In this document: piece after piece, positions 56,601 through 63,600 of the stretch
How the letters are laid out: each line of letters opens with the position of its first letter
Numbering within the stretch: the stretch's first letter is position 1
NCBI RefSeq assembly: GCF_963678635.1
Contig: NC_087068.1
Location: 42,185,649 to 42,249,648, forward strand
Direction of reading: 5' to 3'
DNA: 64,000 nt
DNA from: Symsagittifera roscoffensis
Taxonomy: Eukaryota; Xenacoelomorpha; Acoela; Convolutidae
Translations under genes and position numbers: made by a program
Notes under the pieces: generated by a model
The model's input: only the letters and a program-made list of their open reading frames with translations
Told to the model about the DNA's origin: nothing
The model's database searches: none

Positions 56601-57268
56601 ACTTAATACCCGGTATGCGATCGACGGGGACGCCTATGGATATTTTTGTCCGGGGAGTGGGGGTAGGACTTACCCACACTGAAAACTTGATAATAAAAAA
56701 ATTGAGAATAGCAAGAGAAACAGGAAACTTAGAAGCAGAAACAGGTGAAGAACCTAAGAAACCTGACATAGGCAGGGTAGTTGAGTCATATTTTAATTTA
56801 CCAAATGAATATTCTAGTAACATAATACTAACAGACAGTGATTTCATACTCACAAACAGAACATGTGCGGTAGCTATCACCGCAGACATGAGTTTTAGGA
56901 CGGCGCTAGCGGCAGATTTTAAGAGGGAATATAAAAACGTGGAATTCCTTTGGAAGCAAAGACCAGGGATAGGGGGCGTAGCAGCCTTACCCCCGGCGGT
57001 GTCGCAGATACCGGGAAAGTACTTATGCTTCTTGGTAACGAGGGCGACAGAGAAGCAGCACGTGGACCCAGAAAATCTAGTCTTGTCTTTGACGAGGCTG
57101 AGGGACTTCCTTGTGGAAATGGACGTGAAGGAGCTTTCGCTTCCAGTGTACGATCCAAATAGAGGAAGACTGCATCCTCGGGAATTATACGCGCTTGTAC
57201 ACGTGATATTCTCTGATACGAACATACAAGTATATCTACATAAGAAATATTACTTAAGTATAGGCTGA
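47666..57268 (+). CDS. Giant gag-pro-pol polyprotein of a Ty3/gypsy-like element, 3,200 aa
   Basis: One uninterrupted frame encodes the capsid and enzymes for reverse transcription and integration. Residues 1-330 are charged and low-complexity; ~335-427 a coiled coil; ~590-765 a retrotransposon gag domain. Two Cx2Cx4Hx4C zinc knuckles start at C801 and C853. The aspartic protease DTG is at D1160 with ILGRDF later. RT spans ~1,489-1,738 with YVDD at 1,645-1,648. RNase H (DTDAS to NADSLSKK) spans ~1,790-1,914. A ~500-residue linker follows. The integrase has HDQMGH, CLSC and the triad D2483, D2542, E2578 (D-35-E), then a GPF-type WRGPF motif near 2,720. A macro-like domain closes the protein. 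No stop or frameshift separates gag from pol, which is unusual and implies processing alone sets product ratios. At 3,200 aa it is about twice a typical gypsy polyprotein. The ATG at 47,666 is the first in frame. The frame is intact, so the copy may be young. Confidence 0.92.
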   Translation: MSLDKSRIPKRGNSSRKFIPEKQRKTMTDPFVDWIKRTRSDKEGTVSGRMVETRSQKTSEERRELLEVEVNTDHTMNDNQGVNGLEGRGRRLASESTPVEQGHDFATSTGTLDREEMSELSDISTEVTGTRRSPTDNTMMAGGMGKQTTSSSFSERMKNTFGNIFPFSMGGGAGNDGESQEEEDEEEKGDFGSQVSLNSSIQESEAHVGRETGTMDKFGVVTTISKEANTPGQSKDFAIRTSSEPQPEESRTRGLGNALADPEIDNEKTSRQRVKARISTSTKLPGTDRVTPPLVTPLMDNGAALEEALNNIVGSLGEQNEQMSIRMSELERADHIERESLREEINRNRQEVDRSEKRLKERTDEHMTRNLSRMTREAEQRELRLRADMEKLRIQQEQSLGSLDTKIDAMMERRTQAIMDRLDGLLSSKSGPKEGEPNSGGPSREPRVNFNEHQRRKTYGSTRGRGSSSGYATRGNTAWGPNSRASSTGNRQTSNERPTQSTHATGRSVSGNMGHTSPRRSHMGQAGNAHGDSDCRDVPHTEPSTRCEDTQAGHSRDATAMATTFEPLNRSLETFLTRLSRTNERSEKSRRVFKKPRCYKDESDGCIDTWIEVMKLHFEEEDLSERQECSALTSNLEGTALNCVMAKKQYQRDTAEKIFEILLNRFGSGVQGHQAMMRFEKRRQREDETIDKFLDDLEMLRRRSQPDESNRRMNLAVASKFIDGVKNDELRTMLATHYTPLSTNAPTPEELRLKSKEYLLLKPPSRSGYYKNNYGNFNNGPANQGNHWYKPRDDMDKRRSCANCSSTDHHVSACPAYKQGMKAIGFSLEDEDASELDHEDFMRGVIAKFGPRCFFCNLEGHFKSDCPQFWDAVADIKHPRHEEALSGVKASKARLLNEAEARRKDKPQELAAKKMQAVTGEACEPEPATAADDFKIDYKAAAKDALNRVQQELVTKEIEKKVKLELENEKLQEQLNTFEATEFEETKTPSSLDMKLKVISGKRFGMAPQGKKIQSIISVAGHQVIRNLSEPSEFTLMHLDTYADYLRQVEPRTESRAVRALLKTGGPRMKKLHGRYLEVYGPYQIMLNVDGISIYTRTYITTDDDQMGQIYLGEEELKVRRIGHDAMMEQDAVHIGYEADVTAHLLDTNGTKIGVTGLLDTGAVVSVMPIKTWERMGFTREDLIPTNLRLAAANRGAIYVAGRTPVTVLHMGGRNLWMSFLVVENLDDADQFILGRDFVRNFDVMIDLNNGLIRIRNPDRKYVKRPINRIITDENKVPVFLDRKVKLQPGQAVVAIFRMRNLNLLSDSKQVCLVPNPNSQSSVILGRSFSVTRNGLCVSVLLNTLDTTVSIQRGKKLGYALPMRTDYEETQNLKKYSVKDCPYHANKDKILERIDELKSIRKLFSMKSETDDGLSSCSNFPERPSSYELDSDKPVLPEIEHLKGKIGEGDFEKLRDLLNRNAEVFSKHKADIGCCNFVEHEIELEEGAVPHREGARRMTPHKSEACRAEIEMLLEYDMIEPSKSPWACGVVMAKKKGGQLRFCCDFRYLNAVTIKDAYPIPRIDESLSKLGDAKFFTTLDLGSAFWKVPLRKKDREKTGFACELGLYQWKRMPFGLCNATATFQRLMAQALTGVTKKYGNLLMCYVDDVVIATQTLEDHIDRLDEVFGCMKRAGLKCKPSKCEILRDSIKYLGRMVDRHGVRPDPEAVEAVLTWKAPRTDTQLMSFLGFANYYREFIKGYADKVYPMQKLMRNKGKKFEWNDEAQVAFENIKRELCEAPVLGMPTEKGMYVLDTDASVVAISGILHQEQEWNGRTVIRPIAYGSKVLSDTEMKYGAPKAEMFAVVTFVEKYRAYLGSAPFKLRVDNRALSWLKTYSMDQSYIGRWIVRLDGYHMIIEHRMRDKHQNADSLSKKTEFYERLEQKQANQAEVKEGFSFLDKETYEALPLTRWLDKSGHPIPGHPELPVDKAAEIKILSKEDPVPLDLLLRSNLVQQELSRMNINSLSLLDKTVEVTPQVMRMLGGLLEREVTRDDPGWTAAVASLTVSKKVKIMPSRQQHEENKRDCRTIVQQLVSSIPQEILTSTSYGQKGRESGKQKKTVTFVDRDKEGGVVKQNLLQYYLSGEKDKEKNQRSQDQHPGQGNLSGESEIDEKIPDEKQDLENKVLYGEFRWMRRKYGHDLEERAVSSTTPSTDDKSESSRMETYSDRDSTSGSELSELAIHTLLVETRARNLDREVYQDPDSDRYLIPSERVFDNAADDLETIAVSKRSISLLPQKEVVRTDLQPFQQETQPLAKIWCVKMEEDTHQPNELNSQMRVMKTYLKARYRLSDLLRAQRNDRMTSNLKRWIENGAPDKGDLEEDSYRILRQYFMQKEGRLYLNKDGIVACRRREEDKVLYKYNAIVLPQLYQTELLFRSHDQMGHQGIDKVYQRILKRFEWPGMKKACEKWVTACLSCQQVKDPRKLRFPLQSIESSEFNEVVQIDHQKICMTDSGYNQVLVMIDHFTKYAEAVPCITASAEETCDHLINTWIARHGCPMTFQSDNGTAFVGELTKELMRRSQVAQAHSTTYHPQTNGLVERQNRTLVSMLRVYCSRYMTDWDRYLPQVMGAYNSTQHSTTGVSPHMMLTGHEKSLPLTFFYPEYEGKKTSPQVYVRDVIRRQQELNDLCRRNTQQAQARQRKRFDKKAAGAKAYSVGDYVWVFQNVIPPKGTKKLLKKWRGPFMITEVHQEGRFYRLSTGRAAHYENIKPHNPSTEDWCIPADMEEGDYLMMDPACEVNEKGTREKNDENEVVEEGTDTPLDLDPNEQIEADDETLPYAEEDWQDSEQTEVPKNMEPDLPFTMQTRQKDGTRLRKKYNPYGDDFVVDRIDLKKIVEEVVGLEEITVSQDIGIVDDHNDEWVDDWSKPEVEFDDEQQQSNEQDLTNLRVLEWLNEMTSDPEKTSVTIQDVDRESAKYIKTERDDPSWAAQEGQLLIPASNLDLIPGMRSTGTPMDIFVRGVGVGLTHTENLIIKKLRIARETGNLEAETGEEPKKPDIGRVVESYFNLPNEYSSNIILTDSDFILTNRTCAVAITADMSFRTALAADFKREYKNVEFLWKQRPGIGGVAALPPAVSQIPGKYLCFLVTRATEKQHVDPENLVLSLTRLRDFLVEMDVKELSLPVYDPNRGRLHPRELYALVHVIFSDTNIQVYLHKKYYLSIG
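54023..54175 (+). repeat. In-frame 22-codon repeats in the RNase H-integrase linker
   Basis: The DNA motif ATTTGTCCGGGGAG recurs at 54,023 and 54,090, with a variant (TTTTGTACGGGGAG) at 54,156, spacing 66-67 bp. It gives LSGE, LSGE and LYGE at the start of each ~22-residue unit. A further DNA copy (TTTTTGTCCGGGGAG) is at 56,643 in another domain junction. Confidence 0.7.
56790..57262 (+). other. C-terminal macro-domain-like region of ORF1 (residues ~3,043-3,199)
   Basis: Residues run from an IILTDSDFI strand through a cysteine and ITADMSFRTALAADFKREY, then QRPGIGGVAAL, then YLCFLVTRATEK, LTRLRDFLVEMDV, ELSLPVYDPNRG and NIQVYL at the end. This is the strand/helix order of the OARD1/TARG1-like macro domains, which bind ADP-ribose: hydrophobic strand, AD..m..GiA-like helix start, rPG-eVA strand, yi.yLvTk strand, helix, l.lP strand, loop, final helix and strand. 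The lysine following the T of the LVT strand is Arg here, and the catalytic-loop Gly/Asp positions are changed to DPNRG, so hydrolase activity is uncertain. The identification rests on pattern matching by eye. Confidence 0.6.
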
Positions 57269-57691
57269 GTGATGTGCGAGAGGGTGTTAGGCCAAAGACT
57301 AAGTTGTGTGTAATATGTGAGAGGTGCGTTATGTTATGTTGTGTGTTAGGTTATTAAGATCATGGGTAAGTAGGGGTTAGTGACCATGAACAACTAAATG
57401 ACAATCTTGGGAATAGATCCAAAGTTTGGACTGTCCAATCTTAGGTCGAATTCCAAAATTTTAGAAACCAATTGATTTTAATAAATTTTAGGATAAATAT
57501 CTTTTTATCTGAACTGTCTTTAAGCAAATTTTAACGATGTATGTTAGGGTGAAATTGACAAGTGTGACATTCGTGATTTCTTTTCTAGATCCTGATTGAT
57601 CATTTAATTGCTCACTTGAGTCAAAACTTGAAATCGAAATCAAATCAAACTTGGAAAGAACAGTGTGGACAATTTCAACCTGGATGAATTG
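57269..57691 (+). promoter_or_regulatory. Inter-ORF spacer with candidate 3' splice site
   Basis: The 423 bp between the ORF1 stop and the first ORF2 ATG are AT-rich compared with both ORFs. GTGATTTCTTTTCTAG at 57,574-57,589 is a good pyrimidine-rich splice acceptor, and TTTTAATAAATTTTAG near 57,475-57,491 is a weaker one. ORF2 could therefore be translated from a spliced RNA, as env is in retroviruses. The frame of ORF2 is open back to 57,632 but contains no upstream ATG. Confidence 0.45.
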
Positions 57692-60600
57692 ATGGACCTG
57701 GCAGAGGCATATGTAGGACCGATGGTAGATGCGATCTATCGTCGGCTGATCGAACGAGACTTCGCTCTGGAGGACCCAGAGGTGGTCATGTTGCTGACCG
57801 CCCTGATTAACATCTTGGGGCACGACAACCGTGGGGACCGCCCCACGGAAGTCCTGTTGATGGCAGCATATGGAGAGAGAGGAGTACTAGACCGCCCGAA
57901 CATGAGAGTGATGAGGTGGAGAAACGGGGCTCTCTCAGGGAGTGACTTGGCGAATGAGCCTGGGTTGGGAAGTTCTAGGACTTACCAACCAGGTGAGATG
58001 CCAATGCCCTCTAAGCCCAAACCTGGGCTGACGAGAATGCATCGGGAGATGAACAGCGAGGCGACCTCGTCTGGTTCACCACTGAGAGTAGCTGTGCCAC
58101 CAAAAGGGGCGAAAGTAACACAGAAGGTTCAGACGAACCAAACCATACAAGATCTGGACGAGATGAACGATCAGTTGAGAAGTACGAAGAAGGAGTTAGA
58201 CGATATGACGAAGACCATGCTGGCGATGGAGGAAGACCGGGACATGTGGAGAAAGTTGTTTGAAGACTGCAACAAAAAGCAGGGTCAAGAGATCGAACGC
58301 TTAAGGCAGGAATACAAAGAGCGATCGGAGCAGGTGGCGTTGACGACGTCCATTGAGAAAGTGATACCTGCAAGGGATATTCCTCGTGGGCAGTCCCCGA
58401 TGGAGCTCTTGACACCTCGAGAAATGAGTCAAACAACGGAGACACGGCTTCCAGCAGAGACGAACCGAGTAACAATCCCGGATCCTAGTGACACCTTGGG
58501 TGATCCCGTCGTAGAACAGACAGTGAGAAAACTGATAGAGACCGCTGGACGATTGGTCGCTAACAAGAATGCACCAGGTTCCGGGGTGACTGCACCCTAT
58601 GGAACGATTGACGATACGGGCAGAGTACAACTCTCCCAGACAATAATCAGACAAGGGATAAGTGACGTGACGCCACTCAGGGGGAGTTCGAAGATCACAG
58701 AGAGAAAAGTAAAGAAGATGCCAGCGAAGAAAGTGTCTCGTGTAATGGACGTGCAGAAGAATAATCAATTAAAGTATAATTTCACGGGAGTTCCGGAGAC
58801 AGATCCGAGAGCCTGCTTCAATCGAGCTACCTGGAGCCCGGCTGTAAACCTGCAGCAACCACCACTCGGGACATCTCACCTGATATTGGGAGACAGCTTA
58901 GTCCGAGTGCTAACGAATTTGAGGACCTCATGGGTCACCACGGTGATGGCCTTTGGAGGCGCGACAATTGCCCAATTATACCGGATGGTGGAGCTGATGA
59001 ATCCCGGGAGGATACCCAGTGTGATGATATTAGTTGGGACGAATGATATCTCCAGAGGATCAGACGAGCAGGAAGCACAGTGGGAATCTATGATGGTGTG
59101 TTTGTTCACCACTCTCTGGCAGAAGTTCAGTTGCGCGGTACTGACCGTTTGCACGGTGCCAATGAACGCAAGAAACCTGACAGCATCAGGAAGAAGGCAC
59201 AACGAGGGAGTCATGAGATGGAACAACATCATAAGAAACCTAGCAAATCGAAATGCCGGAAGAATGATCCTTATGGACATTGAACACGAATTGAGAGCCA
59301 TGGAGCAAGCCACACTGACTTCGGATGGCATCCACTTTGACACAATCGAGGGACAAGCTTGGTTGAATCGAGTCTTCCAAGAACGGTTGGACGAGTTAGA
59401 AGCAGAACTCTCTGACACAGGAGTACTGAAGGAAGAGGGAACGGTGAATGATACGGTGATCACTACCTTTGTGCCTCCTAACCTGGAAACGCGTTTGGGT
59501 ACAGTCCCAGCCGCAATAAATTACCGGCAACAAAGCTCCAGCGAATCAGGTCGAAGAACTGACGTGCAGGATCGGTTGGGAGAAGCACCGACGAGGAGGA
59601 CAATTCATCCTAGGAGAAGGATAGGACCCGTCAACCAACCAAACGAAGGAGTAGCAGGCACGTCCAGATCAGACACTAGATCGGAGACAACGAGTAGCAG
59701 TCGAGAAGAGAGACCGAACAGAGGCTCATTGTTATGGTCTAGACCCATGCCGTCTCCCTGGCACATATACAAAGAAGAACTGATGAAGCTGGACCTGCAG
59801 AAAGTAAGCTTCATCGAAGATGCAAGGAGGATGCTAAATGGAGCGACGCTATCCGTCAGCAGATTATACTCAATAACCGGCGTAGACTGGTTGATAGCCG
59901 CTAGCATAAATTTCAGCTCCACGACAGCCTTAAGATTTGCTGACTTGGAAGGACTGCCCTCCAATAACACAATGGGACCTGTGAATGCAAGACCGTTGCA
60001 GGATGTCAGATTGAACCATGAGGAGAGGAATCGTGAGGAAAGGCCAGGAAGATTCCTGACGGCGAGAGCGCCAATTGGACAACACGTGAAGATATTCAGG
60101 CAACTGACGACACCACCTAGTCATGTGAAGGAGAGAGTATACCCAAAACAAGTGAACCAAGATGGTGATGCCCAGAGATATGGCGGATTGACAGCAATAA
60201 AGAAAGATGAGAGCATCTTCGCCGCCTACGACAAAGCAGAAATGAGAAAGGCCAAGATCATGGTAGTAGCGAATTCAGAGTTCGTTTACACCTCTAAGTC
60301 TTTGTTTTGGCCGGACGTCATAATGCTGGCCGCAGTTGACCTAGACCTATTGCAATCAGTGTCATTGGCTATAGGGGTACAGAGGCAGACAGAGATGAAC
60401 CCGATAACGATTGTGTTTGCTGGCATCAATGACCATCTACACAGTAGAGGTTTTCTGAGCAGGCTCAGAGATCCTGCAACAGCAGAAAACGCAGTATGGC
60501 CCGCGATAAAAGACATCCTGGAGTCAATGGGTGAAGTGGTAGACGCGACAAAGGAGGGATCATTCAATAAAGTGACGCTGAGAGTGGTATTTGCGTTGTC

Positions 60601-63600
60601 TCCGGGATATGCATATCTCCCGGATGGACTGAAATTTGTGTATGCAATGGTAGCCTTACTTTCGGAGGGAAAATATGATGTGATCATATCAGCCCCGAAT
60701 CGCATGATAGAAATGGAGAACCTGAGGCCACTTAAGGCTGAACTGCCTGCAGTATGGTCAGATATCTCAAACGCGATGAGAGGGTTCAAGGACCACGCGC
60801 TACACATGTTGGTGTTGGACGAAGTGCTGGGGTTGGAACTGTCCAACTTCAGTCGGCAACTCAAACTGAAACCAGGAATAGATGACGACCATCGAGTGAT
60901 TACGGCAATGTCCAACGTTTTGTGGTTCCGAGCAATGGAAGTGGCGAGTGAAGACACGAGAAGAAAGAATTCACTGGAGACGAGAGCTCATCTGGAAGCG
61001 ATGGTGCTGAGAACCAAGCCGGAAGCAAACCAGTGGCTACACCTGAATCCGAGAGTAGCGGCATTGGGTGCAGATGCTTTTCAGCAAGGCCCAGTAATGA
61101 TCACTAAGATGTACGCCTACTTGTTGAAGGAGGTGAACCTGGCGGAAAATGCCGGAGAAAAGACAGCTGAGTTCGTGAACAGAATGTGTCAGATTACTCT
61201 GGAAACCTTCTGGACCCAGGAAGTGAAAGGACAGGAGGGATTTGAAAGGACAGACAGCATGCTAGAAGGGTTGGGAGCCGGATGGACCGCGTCCTTCTTG
61301 ACAAAAGTCTACCCGAAAGTCTCGCACTACTTGATAAAGGAATTTCTCCAAGCGGTAGTGAAAGTATCGATAGTGGAATTAATAGCCCTGTTTGTAACAT
61401 TTGGAGCGGAGAATTTCGTGAAAGGACCGGTGATACTGCTTACGGATGGAATACAGAACCTGCGACTAGATGGACTTTTGACATTGATCGCAATAACCCA
61501 CGGAAACTTGGGAGGGCTGATGAAACTGGCACGTTGTCCAGAGCAGATGAAAGAGAGAGTGAGGAATCTGGATATGAAGAAATCCACAGACTCGTGGAAC
61601 AAAATAAGAGACCTGAGACACACTCTTATCCAGTATCTCTTGCAGCAAAATCGCTTTGGAACCGGAGAAGACGAGACCATTGAAAGAGAGGAAGATGTTA
61701 GACGACATGTTGGAGGCATGCCGCTGTTAACAGATTTGAGCTTAGCTATGAGAATCGATCCCTTGGCACTGATCAGAGGAGTCACGGAGTTCGTGACAGT
61801 GATCTATGGACCAGCAGTCACCTTTGCGTTCCCTGACGTTAAAGTGGAAGCATATAGGAGGTCGGTGTTGCACCTGAACCTCATATCGGCAGTGGACGGT
61901 AGTACACTGAACTGGTGTGAGCAGCACGCATTGCGAGAGCTCATGAGTGAAGATCTGTTATTTGCGAAAATATCGGAGCCGGAGATGACAGTCATCAATT
62001 TTGACGATCACTTCTGTGACCGCATGGGAGAAGTAGAAAGAGGGCACATCGAGGTGTTTCCAAAGCTTTGGAATCTGAGGCCCTATGACAAAACGAATGG
62101 CGAAATGACCAGAGTGCCTCGTCTCACAGCAGCGTATCACAAGGTGAGAGAAGAGACGAAGGACTGGGGCGATTACAAGAAGCTACCAGAAGCAATCCCT
62201 GAATTCCCTCTGATAAGAAGGATGTTGCTCGGAGCAGTCTCTGTAGTACAAACTCCTAGGTTGAGAGCATTCGAAACCAATGAAAGGAGAGTAGGGAATT
62301 TCTCGGCGACGATGGATCCATACTTCGTGGGGAGAAATGCCGCCGTGTTACAGTACACACGATTTGCGTACACGGATCAAGCGACGAGAAGGCGAATAAG
62401 CAACGCCGCTACTCCCAAGCCTGAAGGATTTGATGAGGAATGGAGACGACTAGGCTCAGCTCCAATGAGGATGAGAGGCAGGACTGAATTGCCTGAAGCC
62501 TCAGTAATCCTGACTAGTGTGAGAAAAGAGATGAAAGTTGCGGGAATATTGCAGACGAGAATTTTCCTAGCACCCTTCGGCTGCGAAGAAACTAAAGTGG
62601 TCCATGGAGAGGAGGAAGATAAATCAGCCGGTACATTGCTCATACCGAGATTCCAGGAAGAAGCTGATGATGACAAACAAGGACCATCGAACTCGAATGG
62701 GGACAAGTCAGAAGGAGATGACGGACAGGGTGGAAACCGTCAGACGGAAGAACCCATGCAACAAGATCAAGCTGGTGGGGAAGACGACAGGGCATCGACA
62801 GGAGGGACATCCAGCCTGGATTTCAATATCTTCAGTGATCTTGAGAATAATGCAGACACGTTGGAAACGACTGAGCCAGCGGATGAAGGCATCTCGACAC
62901 TGGAACCTCCGTCAGCCTTTGAGGAAATGAAACGGAATTTGCCGGAGAGCAGCTCTCCTGGCAATACAAGAAATAACGATCAGAGAATCCTCATGGAATC
63001 ACCTCGGAGGAGAAGAATAGAGGCCTCAGCCAGAGTACCTTTCTTGGGAACGCTACCCGAAGAAGAATGGGAAGTACATCACCGAGACCACGAGAGTAGG
63101 ACGGGATGTAAGCTGGACAGAGTGGCGTTCATGGAAGAAGTCTGGACTGTGATTCAGAGCTATGGGACCCAGTCCATTCTCAAAACAGGTCTCAATCAAC
63201 CCTTGATGAGAGAAGTACTTGACAAGCTTGATGAGTGTGAAGGGAGACTGAGTGAGTTATTGATCGACTCAGCCACTGATGAGAGTGAAGCGAATTCTCC
63301 CATCAAGATAACACCGCAGAACAATGAAGGAGAGGTGGTGTACCTGTCAAGGACCAGGAGAGGAACGATGCGATCGAAAATGGTGATTGATAAAATCAAT
63401 GCGATGAAAATGAAGTTAGGCAGCAGAGTGATGCCGAAGAGGATTGGAAAGACGAAAGTGGATTCGGAAATATCGATGAAAGCTGGTAACTCAGCGAAAA
63501 GAAAACGAGTTGAGGAAGTCATGGATTTGGGGCAAGTTGATTACCAATTGTCTGGCACAGATAGAATATTAACTGATATAGCGATGGTGCCACCCATTCT

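Noticed and set aside
47830-57225. Numerous minus-strand frames of 60-242 codons within ORF1
   Set aside because: They are shadows of the plus-strand frame, which carries all recognised domains.
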